Both the position numbers and the translations under genes were made by a program. The notes under the pieces were generated by a model, which saw nothing but the letters and a program-made list of their open reading frames with translations, made no database searches and had not been told where the DNA came from. Shown one piece after another: positions 6,981 to 15,482 of a stretch of DNA of 64,000 bases. The stretch's first letter is position 1. The number at the start of each line of letters is the position of its first letter. Source of the stretch: Muricoccus roseus (lineage in GTDB: Bacteria; Pseudomonadota; Alphaproteobacteria; Acetobacterales; Acetobacteraceae); NCBI RefSeq assembly GCF_900141905.1, contig NZ_FQZF01000020.1:1-64000 (forward strand). The letters run 5' to 3'.

Positions 6981-8804
6981 GTGCCGGACAATCTGCCCGG
7001 CGCCGCCGCGCGTGAGGATCACCCTTCCATGCTGCGGCGCGACCGATTCGCGCGGCTGAGACGCCGGTTGGCCTCGTCCCTTGGCGGCATCCGTGGCCGG
7101 ATGATCGTCCTGCTGATGGTCGCGGGCATTCCCGTCGCCTCCATCGCCGTCACCAATTCCCTTCAGGACTACCAGGCCGCCCTCGATGAGGGGCGCCGCG
7201 GGGTTGAGACGCTGCGGACCCTGATGGCCGCCCGCTATGGCGTGGCCTTGGGCCTCTCGGAATCCATCCTCGCCGCCCTGGCCAGGCAGGACCCCCGGCA
7301 GAATCCGTCCCCGGACAGCCCGGCCGGGGAGGGGGGCTGCGCGGCGGGCTTCCGCCGGCTCGCCGAACTGCATCCCGGTGACATCGCCAGCCTTTCCGTC
7401 GTCGTGCCCGGCCAGCCGCCGGTCTGCGGCACCGTGCCGGCCGGCTTCGACGTCGGCCCGCTGTTGCGCGAGGCCCTGGCGAGCGGCGCCCCGGCCTATG
7501 GGGCCTTCCTCCCGGGCGGGGCCGGGCAGGCGCCGACGCTGCCCGTGGTGATGCCCGGTGTCTCCAGCGCGGGCTCCGGCACGGCGGGTTGGGCGGTCGT
7601 GGGAACGCTGGTGCTGCGCGACTATGCCGGCGCCCCCGGCACCCCGCCCAGTGGGGGGCGCGCTTCGGCCGACATGGTCTGGCTGGTCGACCGGGAAGAC
7701 CGGGTCATCGCCCCCGGCCGCCCCGCCACCCCGGCCCTCGACCCCGGAATCCTCGCGCGCCTCGGGGAGAGCGGGGAGGTCGTGGAAGGACGGCGCGGCG
7801 AAACCGCCTATGCCGGGGCGAGGCTCAACCCGGGCCTCCGGCTCGTGGTCGGGCATCCCGTCGGGGCGGTGAAGGAGGCCGCGCGGGCCGTCCTGCTGCA
7901 ACGGATCATGGAACTGGCGACCTTCCTGGTCGCCTGCCTGGCGGCCATCGTCGTCGGGGCGGATCTCGCGATGGTGCGCCCCTTGCGGCTGCTTTCGGCC
8001 CGGGTGCGGGGCTGGCGGCCCGGCAATCCCTTCCGGGTCAGCCCCTCCGGCACGGAGCCGCGCGAGGTGCGGGCGGTGGAGCAGGCCTTCAGCGAGGCCG
8101 CGGCGGCCCTTGCCCGGCGCGAGGCGGATCTCCGCGCCGCCCTCGAGCAGCGCGACGCGCTGATGGCCGAGATCCACCACCGCGTGAAGAACAACCTGCA
8201 GATCGTCTCCTCCCTGCTGAACCTGCAGGCCGGGCGAATCGGCGACCCCGCGGCGGCCGAGGAGTTCCTGGCCGCGCGCAACCGCGTGCGCGCCCTCGCG
8301 ACGCTTCACCGCCACCTCTACATGCAGCACAGCTTCGAGGCGGTCTCGCTGGTTCCCTTCCTGACGGAGCTGACCAACCAGCAATTCGCCTCCCACAACG
8401 AATCCCCGGGCGAGCGGCTGGCGCTGAAGCTGGACGTGGCGGACATCGCCATCTCCACCGACCAGGCCGTCTCCCTTTCGCTGCTGGTGACGGAGGCGGT
8501 GGGCAATGCGGTGGAGCACGCCTTCCCCGACGACATGCGCGGCACGGTCTGGCTCACCCTTGCGACGGATGGTAGCGCGGCGGAGGGAGGCGAGGTGACG
8601 CTGACCATCCGCGACGATGGAATCGGGCTGCCGGACCGCAAGGACAGGCCGCGCGGACTCGGGCTTCAACTGATGGAAGGCTTCGCCAAGCAGCTCGGCG
8701 GGCCGCTGGTCGGCGGAAGGGTGGAAGGCGAGGGCGGGGGGACGCGCTGGACCGTCCGTTTCCCCGTGCGGGAGAACCCGGCGCCGCGCGCAATGACCTC
8801 CTGA
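6981..8804 (+). CDS. Membrane sensor histidine kinase, HisKA_2/HWE type
   Basis: The 607-residue kinase has an N-terminal membrane helix (about 38-60), a variable extracytoplasmic sensor domain of about 240 residues, a second helix (about 310-330), a HAMP-like linker, then a HisKA_2 domain with the phospho-His in EIHHRVKNNLQIVSSLL. The ATPase part has an N-box (EAVGNAVEHAF) and G-boxes (RDDGIGLP, GLGLQLM). Kinases of this group phosphorylate PhyR in other alphaproteobacteria, and the position after nepR makes it the likely stress kinase (PhyK/PakF type). The signal sensed is unknown. The GTG start at 6981 follows a GAGGGGG site; Met at 7029 is an alternative. Confidence 0.9.
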   Translation: MPDNLPGAAAREDHPSMLRRDRFARLRRRLASSLGGIRGRMIVLLMVAGIPVASIAVTNSLQDYQAALDEGRRGVETLRTLMAARYGVALGLSESILAALARQDPRQNPSPDSPAGEGGCAAGFRRLAELHPGDIASLSVVVPGQPPVCGTVPAGFDVGPLLREALASGAPAYGAFLPGGAGQAPTLPVVMPGVSSAGSGTAGWAVVGTLVLRDYAGAPGTPPSGGRASADMVWLVDREDRVIAPGRPATPALDPGILARLGESGEVVEGRRGETAYAGARLNPGLRLVVGHPVGAVKEAARAVLLQRIMELATFLVACLAAIVVGADLAMVRPLRLLSARVRGWRPGNPFRVSPSGTEPREVRAVEQAFSEAAAALARREADLRAALEQRDALMAEIHHRVKNNLQIVSSLLNLQAGRIGDPAAAEEFLAARNRVRALATLHRHLYMQHSFEAVSLVPFLTELTNQQFASHNESPGERLALKLDVADIAISTDQAVSLSLLVTEAVGNAVEHAFPDDMRGTVWLTLATDGSAAEGGEVTLTIRDDGIGLPDRKDRPRGLGLQLMEGFAKQLGGPLVGGRVEGEGGGTRWTVRFPVRENPAPRAMTS

Positions 8805-8832
8805 ACGCGCCCCGGCTGAACCTGCCCGCGGA

Positions 8833-8988
8833 TCAGTGCGGGAGGGCGGCGGTCTGGAAGTCGCCCGGCCCGAAGGCCGTCATCACCAGTCCCGCGCCCT
8901 CCATGAGGGCATTGAGTTGCGCATAGGCCACCGGCATCGCGATCAGGGCGGCCAGCAGCACCATCATCGAGACGCGACCGATCTGCAT
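8833..8988 (-). CDS. Small exported or membrane peptide, 51 residues
   Basis: A short frame not resembling any family I know. It reads MQIGRVSMMVLLAALIAMPV, then a mildly hydrophobic tail ending QTAALPH. The first 23 residues look like a signal peptide or single membrane anchor (possible cleavage after AYA). A clear ribosome site (GAGAGGAG) precedes the ATG, and a stress-type promoter motif lies 48 bases upstream (9037-9062). These two signals are the reason to believe the gene despite its size. It converges on the sensor kinase gene, ending 28 bases from it. Confidence 0.6.
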   Translation of the reverse strand: MQIGRVSMMVLLAALIAMPVAYAQLNALMEGAGLVMTAFGPGDFQTAALPH

Positions 8989-9036
8989 GGCCCGCTCCTC
9001 TCTTGCCGGGCGCCATCCGTCCGGCCACCCTTCTTA

Positions 9037-9062
9037 AACGCGGAAGCGAGCCGGCCGGTTGC
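9037..9062 (-). promoter_or_regulatory. Candidate EcfG-type stress promoter
   Basis: Minus-strand GGCAAC (GCAAC at 9058-9062), a 17-base spacer, CGTT (9037-9040), ending 48 bases before the 51-residue peptide. It is back to back with the plus-strand copy at 9142-9166. Confidence 0.55.
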
Positions 9063-9141
9063 CCTTGCATCCTCCCGGAGTCCGGGGGCAGGCGAGGGAC
9101 GGCGATGCGCGACGGGTGCGGGACGCAGGATGCGACGTCGC

Positions 9142-9166
9142 GCAACCGCCCTGCCGGGGGCGCGTT
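9142..9166 (+). promoter_or_regulatory. Candidate EcfG-type stress promoter
   Basis: GCAAC (9142-9146), a 16-base spacer, CGTT (9163-9166), ending 37 bases before the DUF883 gene start. It would drive the DUF883 and holin-like genes. Confidence 0.6.
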
Positions 9167-9203
9167 GCCGTGGGGACCAAAGACATGTCCTTAGGAGGGA
9201 CCG

Positions 9204-9506
9204 ATGGCCGCGAACACTGACGCAGGCAAGGCAGTCGACGAGGCGGCCACCGCCGTGAACGACGCCACCACCAGCGCCGCCGAGCAGATCGCCGCCCTGC
9301 GCAAGCAGGTCGAGGAGCTGTATGCCGACCGGCAGAAGTACCTGTCGCAGGCGATGGATGCCGCGGAGGGCTATGCCGCCCGCGCCGCCGACACCGCCCA
9401 GGTCCAGTATGAGCAGGTGGCGGACCGCGTGCGGGAGCGCCCGGCGCAGTCGCTGCTGATCGCCGCGGCGGTCGGCTTCATCCTGGCCCGAATCCTCGGC
9501 CGCTGA
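9204..9506 (+). CDS. DUF883 (ElaB/YqjD-like) membrane-anchored stress protein
   Basis: The 100-residue protein has a long amphipathic helical region (AAEQIAALRKQVEELYADRQ onward) and a C-terminal hydrophobic anchor (RPAQSLLIAAAVGFILARIL) preceded by RVRERP. This is the DUF883 layout; E. coli YqjD and ElaB bind ribosomes at the inner membrane in stationary phase. The start follows AGGAGGG. A candidate EcfG promoter lies just upstream, and the holin-like gene follows after 13 bases, so the two are probably one stress operon. Confidence 0.9.
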   Translation: MAANTDAGKAVDEAATAVNDATTSAAEQIAALRKQVEELYADRQKYLSQAMDAAEGYAARAADTAQVQYEQVADRVRERPAQSLLIAAAVGFILARILGR

Positions 9507-9519
9507 AGGAGGGCGGAGG

Positions 9520-9948
9520 ATGCTGCGGACCTTCAGCCTGGTCGGAATGGCGGCGCAGGCGGAAGGTCGCCGCCTGAAGGCGAAGGCGAATGCCACCGCC
9601 CGGAGCGTCGCATTCTACGCCGCGGCCGGCCTCATGGGCCTGGCCGCCTTCGTGATGCTGCATGTGCTGGGCTGGCACGCGGCCCGGAACAGCTTCGGGC
9701 CGGTGCTTTCGGCGCTGATCGTCATGCTGGCCGATCTGGTGATCGCCGGAATCCTGGTTTTCCTGGCCTCGCGGAACACCAAGCCGCGCGAGGAGATGGA
9801 GGCCGAGGCAGTGCGCAACGTGGCGCTGACCGGGGCGGCCCAGTCGGCCGTCAGCGGCTTCACCACCCAGGCGGCCCCGCTGATGGCGCTGGGGGGCATC
9901 GCCCTGGCGGCGCTCTGGCCGAAGCTGCGGGGCGGCCGCCGCATGTGA
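9520..9948 (+). CDS. Phage-holin-family (holin-X-like) membrane protein
   Basis: This 142-residue protein has two hydrophobic helices (about 29-50 and 58-80), the second with the pattern ALIVMLADLVIAGILVFLAS. A hydrophilic region follows, then a third weak hydrophobic segment. Proteins of this type are called holin-X or YqjE-like and are usually found next to DUF883 genes, as here, where they seem to be stress-related membrane proteins rather than true holins. Its GGAGG site overlaps the end of the DUF883 intercistronic gap. A strong terminator follows at 9976. Confidence 0.75.
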   Translation: MLRTFSLVGMAAQAEGRRLKAKANATARSVAFYAAAGLMGLAAFVMLHVLGWHAARNSFGPVLSALIVMLADLVIAGILVFLASRNTKPREEMEAEAVRNVALTGAAQSAVSGFTTQAAPLMALGGIALAALWPKLRGGRRM

Positions 9949-9975
9949 CGGCCGCGTGACCAGTGTGGCAAGCTG

Positions 9976-10004
9976 GGGCACCTCCGAAGGGAGGTGCCCT
10001 TTTT
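9976..10004 (+). terminator. Rho-independent terminator
   Basis: A perfect 10-bp stem (GGGCACCTCC at 9976-9985, GGAGGTGCCC at 9990-9999) with loop GAAG is followed by five T. It closes the DUF883/holin-like operon and insulates it from the Pho box 13 bases further on. Confidence 0.9.
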
Positions 10005-10016
10005 GCTGCGTGGCGT

Positions 10017-10045
10017 CTGTCATGGATTGGTCATAAAACTGCAAC
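10017..10045 (+). promoter_or_regulatory. Pho box, three PhoB half-sites
   Basis: Three 7-base repeats with 4-base spacers: CTGTCAT (10017-10023), TGGTCAT (10028-10034), CTGCAAC (10039-10045). The 11-base period and CTGTCAT core match the PhoB-binding direct repeat. It lies 74 bases before pstS, so phosphate starvation should induce the operon through the PhoB encoded at its end. Confidence 0.85.
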
Positions 10046-10118
10046 GCAGGTGACGCTGCCCCCGCCTAGAAGGCCCCCGCCGGCCGAAAGGCCCGGCCGA
10101 AACTGCGGAGATCATCCG

Positions 10119-11156
10119 GTGATCCATCGTCGCCTCGCCCTGGCGGGCCTCATCGCCCTCGCGGCCACCCCGGCCGCCATGGCCCAGACCACCCAGATCA
10201 CGGGCGCTGGCGCGTCCTTCCCCAACCCCGTCTACCAGCGCTGGGGCGAGGGTGCGAAGGCCGCGGGCCTGCAGCTCAACTACCAGTCCGTCGGCTCGGG
10301 CGCCGGCGTGAACCAGATCCGCAACCGCACGGTTGATTTCGGCGCCTCGGACGCGCCGCTGAGCCAGCAGCAGCTCACCGAAGGGAACCTGATGCAGTTC
10401 CCGACCGTGATGGGCGCGGTGGTGGCCATCGTGAACATCCCCGGCGTCGCCGAGGACCAGCTGCGCCTCACCGGCGAGCTGCTCGCCGACATCTACATGG
10501 GCAAGGTCACGAAGTGGAACGATCCCCGGATCGTCGAGCTGAACAACGGCGTGACCCTGCCGAACCTGGCGATCGCCCCGGTCTACCGGGCGGACTCCTC
10601 GGGCACGAGCTTCGTCTTCACCTCCTACCTCTCCGCCGTCTCGGCCGAGTGGAAGCAGCGCGTGGGCGCCGGCACCTCGGTGCGCTGGGGCACGGGCGCG
10701 GGCGCGCGGGGCAATGAAGGCGTGGCGGGCACCGTCCGCAACACCCGCGGCGGCATCGGCTATGTCGAAAACGCCTATGCCTCCCAGAACCGCCTCGCCA
10801 CCGCGCAGCTGCGCAACAAGGCCGGCCAGTTCGTCCGCCCGAGCATGGAGAGCTTCCAGGCCGCGGCGACCAATGCCGACTGGACCGTGCCGGGCTTCGC
10901 GGCGAGCATCATCGACCAGCAGGGCGCGACCTCCTGGCCGATCGTCTCGCCGACCTTCATCCTGCTGCCGACCAACTCCACCGATATCGAGCGCACCCGC
11001 GCGGTGATGCGCTTCTTCGACTGGGCGTACACCAATGGCGGCGCGGCGGCGCGGGAGCTGGAGTACATCCCGCTGCCCGAGACCGTGCAGAACGCGGTGC
11101 GCGCCGCCTGGTCGCAGATCCAGGTCAACGGCCAGCCGGCCTGGCCCGCGCGCTGA
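10119..11156 (+). CDS. pstS: PstS, periplasmic phosphate-binding protein
   Basis: The 345-residue protein starts at a GTG and carries a signal peptide (VIHRRLALAGLIALAATPAA, cleavage likely after AMA). Phosphate-binding motifs are visible: ITGAGASFPNPVY, NYQSVGSGAGVNQI, FGASDAPLS and the DSSGTSFVF loop. It captures phosphate for PstCAB. A GGAG site lies 8 bases before the start. A strong hairpin after the stop (11165-11191) probably keeps pstS transcript levels above those of the permease genes. Confidence 0.97.
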   Translation: MIHRRLALAGLIALAATPAAMAQTTQITGAGASFPNPVYQRWGEGAKAAGLQLNYQSVGSGAGVNQIRNRTVDFGASDAPLSQQQLTEGNLMQFPTVMGAVVAIVNIPGVAEDQLRLTGELLADIYMGKVTKWNDPRIVELNNGVTLPNLAIAPVYRADSSGTSFVFTSYLSAVSAEWKQRVGAGTSVRWGTGAGARGNEGVAGTVRNTRGGIGYVENAYASQNRLATAQLRNKAGQFVRPSMESFQAAATNADWTVPGFAASIIDQQGATSWPIVSPTFILLPTNSTDIERTRAVMRFFDWAYTNGGAAARELEYIPLPETVQNAVRAAWSQIQVNGQPAWPAR

Positions 11157-11164
11157 TCCGGACC

Positions 11165-11191
11165 CGCCCGGCGGCTCCGAGCCGCCGGGCG
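11165..11191 (+). terminator. Intercistronic hairpin between pstS and pstC
   Basis: A perfect 12-bp GC stem (CGCCCGGCGGCT at 11165-11176, AGCCGCCGGGCG at 11180-11191) with loop CCG and no T-run. It is more likely a transcript stabiliser or partial terminator than a full stop, since pstC to phoB have no other visible promoter. Confidence 0.7.
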
Positions 11192-11215
11192 ACCCCCTGA
11201 ACCGAGGAAGACCGC

Positions 11216-12196
11216 GTGGCCCAGGTCGCCGTCCCAGAAGCCTTCCCCGCCGCCCCGGCCCGCCCCGCTACACGGCGCGGCAGCGGCACCGGGGATGCGG
11301 TGTTCGCCACCCTCTGCCGCGCGGCGGCGGCCCTCGTGCTGCTCCTGCTGGGCGCTATCATCATCGAGCTGTTCCTCGGTGGGCTGCCGGCCTTCAAGGC
11401 CTTCGGCGCGGCCTTCCTCACCTCTACCGAATGGGACCCGGTGCAGGATCTCTACGGCGCGGGGGTGCCGATCTACGGCACGATCCTGACCGCCATCCTC
11501 GCCCTGCTCATGGCCGTCCCGCTTGCCTTCGGCATCGCCTTCTTCCTGACCGAGCTGGCGCCGGACTGGATGCGCGGGCCGGTGGGCACCGCGATCGAGC
11601 TGCTGGCCGCGGTTCCGTCCATCATCTTCGGCATGTGGGGGTTCTTCGTCATCGTCCCCGTCATGGCCAGCACCATCCAGCCCGCCATCATCGACACGGT
11701 GGGCGAACTGCCCCTGATCGGGGACCTGTTCCAGGGGCCGCCCTTCGGCACCGGCCTGTTCACCGCCGCCCTTATCCTCGCGATCATGGTGCTGCCCTTC
11801 ATCGCCGCCACCATGCGGGACGTCTTCCTGCAGGTGCCGGGCGTGTTCAAGGAGAGCGCCTACGGCCTGGGCGCCACGCGGTGGGAGGTGATGCGCCGGG
11901 TCGTGCTGCCCTACACCCGTATCTCGGTGGTCGGCGGCATCATGCTCGGCCTCGGCCGCGCCCTGGGCGAAACGATGGCCGTGACCTTCGTCATCGGCAA
12001 CGCCAACCGCATCACCGCCTCGGTCTTCGGGCCGGGCAACACCATCGCCTCCATCGTCGCCCTGGAATTCGGGGAAAGCGCGGCGGGCAGCCTCAAGCTC
12101 TCCTCGCTGCTGGCGCTGGGCTTCCTCCTCTTCGTCATCTCCTTCGCGGTGCTGGCCCTCTCGCGCTGGCTGCTCCGCTCGCGGCTGAAGGGCTGA
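11216..12196 (+). CDS. pstC: PstC, phosphate ABC transporter permease
   Basis: A 326-residue integral membrane protein starting at GTG 11216, with six or so hydrophobic helices. The permease loop that contacts the ATPase is visible as ESAYGLGATRWEVMRRVVLP, followed by GGIMLGLGRALGETMAV; LGETMAV is characteristic of the PstC/PstA permease family. It forms a heterodimeric channel with PstA in the inner membrane. It follows pstS after the hairpin and precedes pstA by 5 bases. Confidence 0.96.
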   Translation: MAQVAVPEAFPAAPARPATRRGSGTGDAVFATLCRAAAALVLLLLGAIIIELFLGGLPAFKAFGAAFLTSTEWDPVQDLYGAGVPIYGTILTAILALLMAVPLAFGIAFFLTELAPDWMRGPVGTAIELLAAVPSIIFGMWGFFVIVPVMASTIQPAIIDTVGELPLIGDLFQGPPFGTGLFTAALILAIMVLPFIAATMRDVFLQVPGVFKESAYGLGATRWEVMRRVVLPYTRISVVGGIMLGLGRALGETMAVTFVIGNANRITASVFGPGNTIASIVALEFGESAAGSLKLSSLLALGFLLFVISFAVLALSRWLLRSRLKG

Positions 12197-12201
12197 GCGC
12201 C

Positions 12202-13107
12202 ATGTCCGCCACCACGGCCTCCGCCGCTCCCCGCTCCTCCATTCCCGGCCGCGCCAAGGACCAGCGCGCCTCCGTCGCCCTCGGGCGCCGCCGGGCGCGG
12301 GTCGATGCCATCATCCGCATCCTCTGCACGGTCGCGACGGGGCTGGGCCTGCTCTTCCTCGTCTCCATCCTCGCCACCCTGGTCGTGAAGGGCGCGGGCG
12401 GCATCTCGCTCTCCGTCTTCACCGAGGTGACGCGCCCGCCGGGGTCCCATGGTGGCCTGCTGAACCCGATCATCGGCAGCCTCATCCAGGTGACGCTCGC
12501 CACCCTCATCGGCACGCCCATCGGCCTGCTCGTCGGCACCTACCTCGCGGAATATGCGGGCAACTCCCGCTTCGGCCATGTGGTGCGCTTCGTCTCGGAC
12601 GTGCTGCTCTCGGCCCCCTCCATCCTGATCGGACTCTTCGTCTACCAGCTGCTCGTCCTTCCCTTCGGCGGCTTCTCCGGCTGGGCGGGGGTGGTGGCGC
12701 TGGCCATCATCGTCATCCCCGTCGTCGTCCGCACGACGGAGGACATGCTGCGCCTCATCCCGAACACGCTGCGGGAGGCCGTGATCGGCCTGGGCGCGCC
12801 GAAGTGGAAGATGATCGTGCTGGTCTGCTGGCGCGCCGCCATCTCGGGCATCATCACCGGCGTGCTGCTGGCGGTGGCCCGCGTGGCCGGCGAGACGGCG
12901 CCGCTGCTCTTCACCTCGCTCGGCAATCTCAACTGGTCCCTGAGCCTTTCCCAGCCCATGTCGAGCCTGCCGATCACCATCTACTCCTATGCCGGCTCTC
13001 CCTATGAGGACTGGATCACCCTGGCCTGGGCCGGCGCGCTGATCATCACATTGGGCGTGCTGGGCCTGAACATCGTGGCGCGCGCCGTGCTGCGCGCCCG
13101 CCGATAG
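12202..13107 (+). CDS. pstA: PstA, phosphate ABC transporter permease
   Basis: This 301-residue permease has a hydrophilic start of about 35 residues, then multiple membrane helices. The ATPase-contact loop reads LREAVIGLGAPKWKMIVLV, and RVAGETAPLLFTSLGN is a PstA family hallmark. It pairs with PstC for phosphate uptake. The ATG at 12202 comes 5 bases after the pstC stop, so translation is probably coupled. pstB follows after 20 bases. Confidence 0.96.
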   Translation: MSATTASAAPRSSIPGRAKDQRASVALGRRRARVDAIIRILCTVATGLGLLFLVSILATLVVKGAGGISLSVFTEVTRPPGSHGGLLNPIIGSLIQVTLATLIGTPIGLLVGTYLAEYAGNSRFGHVVRFVSDVLLSAPSILIGLFVYQLLVLPFGGFSGWAGVVALAIIVIPVVVRTTEDMLRLIPNTLREAVIGLGAPKWKMIVLVCWRAAISGIITGVLLAVARVAGETAPLLFTSLGNLNWSLSLSQPMSSLPITIYSYAGSPYEDWITLAWAGALIITLGVLGLNIVARAVLRARR

Positions 13108-13127
13108 GGGACGCCTGAGGGAAACCC

Positions 13128-14003
13128 ATGAATCAGAATCTCGGCACCGACACCGCGGCCCCCGCGGCGGCCACCCAGGCCCCGGCAACGGCCCAGCCGC
13201 CCTCCGGCACCTTCGGCGGCATGGCGGCCCGTTCCTCCGCCCTGATGAACAAGGCGCGGATCGCGATCCGCGATCTCGACTTTTACTACGGCACGAACAA
13301 GGCCCTGAAGAGCATCTCGCTCGATCTGCCGGACCGGCAGGTGACGGGCATGATCGGCCCCTCCGGCTGCGGCAAGTCCACGCTGCTGCGCGTGCTGAAC
13401 CGCATGTACAGCCTCTATCCCGGCCAGCGGGCTGAGGGGCAGGTGATGCTGGACGGCCAGAACATCGTGGACCCGGACATGGACCTGAACGCGCTGCGCG
13501 CGAAGGTCGGCATGGTCTTCCAGAAGCCCACGCCCTTCCCGATGACCATCCACGAGAACATCGCCTTCGGCATCCGCCTGCATGAGAAGCTCTCGCGCGC
13601 GGAGATCGAGGAGCGGGTGGAGTGGGCGCTGACCCGCGCGGCGCTCTGGCCGGAGGTGAAGGACCGTCTGCATTCCTCCGCCATGGGCCTCTCGGGCGGC
13701 CAGCAGCAGCGCCTCTGCATCGCGCGCACCATCGCCGTGCGGCCGGACGTGATCCTGTTCGACGAGCCGACCTCCGCGCTCGACCCGATCAGCACCCTCA
13801 AGATCGAGGAGCTGATCGACGAGCTGAAGCAGGATTTCACCATCGCCATCGTGACGCACAACATGCAGCAGGCGGCGCGCTGCGCCGACCAGGTGGCCTT
13901 CTTCTACCTGGGCGAGCTGGTGGAGGTGGCGCCGGCGGCCGACCTGTTCACGGCGCCGCGCCAGAAGCGCACGCAGGAATACATCACCGGCCGCTTCGGC
14001 TGA
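13128..14003 (+). CDS. pstB: PstB, phosphate ABC transporter ATPase
   Basis: The 291-residue ATPase has an Ala/Pro-rich N-terminal extension of about 40 residues before the usual start of the family ([20 protein letters not shown]). Motifs are Walker [11 protein letters not shown]-loop [10 protein letters not shown], signature LSGGQQQRL, Walker [14 protein letters not shown] and switch His in [18 protein letters not shown] is typical of PstB. A start at the internal Met in [10 protein letters not shown] would give the standard length, but the upstream ATG has the better context (GAGGGAAACCC). It powers PstCA. Confidence 0.96.
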   Translation: MNQNLGTDTAAPAAATQAPATAQPPSGTFGGMAARSSALMNKARIAIRDLDFYYGTNKALKSISLDLPDRQVTGMIGPSGCGKSTLLRVLNRMYSLYPGQRAEGQVMLDGQNIVDPDMDLNALRAKVGMVFQKPTPFPMTIHENIAFGIRLHEKLSRAEIEERVEWALTRAALWPEVKDRLHSSAMGLSGGQQQRLCIARTIAVRPDVILFDEPTSALDPISTLKIEELIDELKQDFTIAIVTHNMQQAARCADQVAFFYLGELVEVAPAADLFTAPRQKRTQEYITGRFG

Positions 14004-14020
14004 GGCGGAAGGGCAGGATC

Positions 14021-14749
14021 ATGGATCGTCCGGTGGAGCATATCGTGAAATCCTATGAGGAAGAGCTGAAGCGGCTCCGTGAGCTGATCGCCCGGATGGG
14101 CGGCCTCGCCGAACGGCAGGTGGCCGATTCCGCCTATGCTCTGGTCCGCCGGGATTCCGAGCTGGCTGGCGAGGTGGTGGGCCGCGACGCGCCGATCGAC
14201 GCGCTGGAGCGGGAGGTGGATTCCTTCTGCGTGCGCCTGCTGGCCCTGCGCCAGCCCATGGCGAGCGACCTCCGCTTCATCGTCGCCGCGCTGAAGATCA
14301 GCCAGGACATCGAACGGATCGGCGACTACGCCCGCAATGTCGCCAAGCGCGCCATCATCGTCTCGGGCCAGCCCTTCATCGGCGGGGTCAACGGCTTCCA
14401 GTGGATGGCGCAGCTCGTGCAGCGCAACCTGAAGGACAGCATCGACGCCTTCGTGCGCGACGACGCCGACCTCGCCGAGCGCGTCTGGGCCGCCGATGCG
14501 CCGGTGGACGACATCTACACCGGGATCTTCCGCGAGATGCTGACGCATATGATGGAGGATCCGCGCAACATCACGGCCTGCACGCATATGCTCTTCATCG
14601 CGAAGAACTTCGAGCGGATCGGCGACCACGCGACCAACATCGCGGAAACGGTGCACTACGCCGTGCGCGGCGCGGTGCTGCCCGAGGACCGGCCCAAGGC
14701 CGACGTCTCCAGCGAGCTGCCGGCCCCGCCACAGGCACCCGCCGCATGA
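14021..14749 (+). CDS. phoU: PhoU, phosphate signalling regulator
   Basis: The 242-residue protein has the two-fold three-helix bundle repeat of PhoU, each with a metal-binding D/E motif (ALKISQDIERIGDYARNVAK and MLFIAKNFERIGDHATNIAE). PhoU connects the Pst transporter to the PhoR kinase and keeps the Pho regulon off when phosphate is plentiful. It is followed by phoB with a 4-base ATGA overlap. The Ala/Pro-rich C-terminal tail is unremarkable. Confidence 0.96.
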   Translation: MDRPVEHIVKSYEEELKRLRELIARMGGLAERQVADSAYALVRRDSELAGEVVGRDAPIDALEREVDSFCVRLLALRQPMASDLRFIVAALKISQDIERIGDYARNVAKRAIIVSGQPFIGGVNGFQWMAQLVQRNLKDSIDAFVRDDADLAERVWAADAPVDDIYTGIFREMLTHMMEDPRNITACTHMLFIAKNFERIGDHATNIAETVHYAVRGAVLPEDRPKADVSSELPAPPQAPAA

Positions 14750-15462
14750 GGGCCGGCGCTCTTCCCGACGGCCAGCGCCCCACCATCCTGGTGGTGGAGG
14801 ACGAGGCCCCGCTGCTCACCCTTCTCCGCTACAACCTGGAGAAGCAGGGCTTCCGCGTGGAGGAGGCGACGGACGGGCCGGAGGCGCTGATCCGCGTCGC
14901 CGAATCCAAGCCCGACCTGATGCTGCTGGACTGGATGCTGCCCGCCATGTCCGGCCTCGAGGTCTGCCGCCAGCTCCGGCGCCGCGCCGAGACGCGGGAC
15001 CTGCCGATCATCATGGTCACTGCCCGCACTGAGGAAGCGGACGCTGTCCGCGCGCTGGACACCGGGGCGGACGACCATATCGGCAAGCCCTTCACCATCG
15101 AGGCGCTGCTGGCCCGCATCCGCGCCGTGATGCGCCGCTCCTCGGGCCCGTCCACCAAGGGCGCGCTGTCCTGGCGGGACATCACCATGGACCAGGACGC
15201 GCACCGCGTGACCCGCGCGGGCCGCACCCTGCATCTGGGCCCCACTGAGTACCGCCTGCTGGAATTCTTCCTCCAGCACCCCGGCCGCGTCTTCTCGCGC
15301 GAGCAGCTGCTGGACGCCGTCTGGGGGCGCGACATCCATGTGGAATTGCGGACGGTGGACGTGCACATCCGGCGCCTGCGGAAGGCGGTGAACGGGGAAG
15401 CCGACTCCGACGTGATCCGCACCGTCCGCAGCGCCGGTTACGCGCTGGACGCCGAGGCCTGA
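14746..15462 (+). CDS. phoB: PhoB, phosphate regulon response regulator
   Basis: A 238-residue OmpR-family regulator with receiver (acidic pair VVEDEAP, phosphoacceptor in LMLLDWMLP, Lys in IGKPF) and a winged-helix DNA-binding domain (PTEYRLLEFFLQHPGRVFS, ELRTVDVHIRRLRKAV). In this family it binds Pho boxes, such as the one before pstS, forming an autoregulatory loop. The phoR kinase that should phosphorylate it is not next to it and is not recognised in the window. The start overlaps the phoU stop. A structured repeat begins 20 bases after its stop. Confidence 0.96.
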   Translation: MRAGALPDGQRPTILVVEDEAPLLTLLRYNLEKQGFRVEEATDGPEALIRVAESKPDLMLLDWMLPAMSGLEVCRQLRRRAETRDLPIIMVTARTEEADAVRALDTGADDHIGKPFTIEALLARIRAVMRRSSGPSTKGALSWRDITMDQDAHRVTRAGRTLHLGPTEYRLLEFFLQHPGRVFSREQLLDAVWGRDIHVELRTVDVHIRRLRKAVNGEADSDVIRTVRSAGYALDAEA

Positions 15463-15482
15463 TCCTCCGGTGTCGGTCTGTC

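Noticed and set aside
6954-8669. A 571-codon frame antisense to the sensor kinase
   Set aside because: It covers the kinase gene exactly out of frame and has low-complexity composition; the kinase has all expected catalytic boxes.
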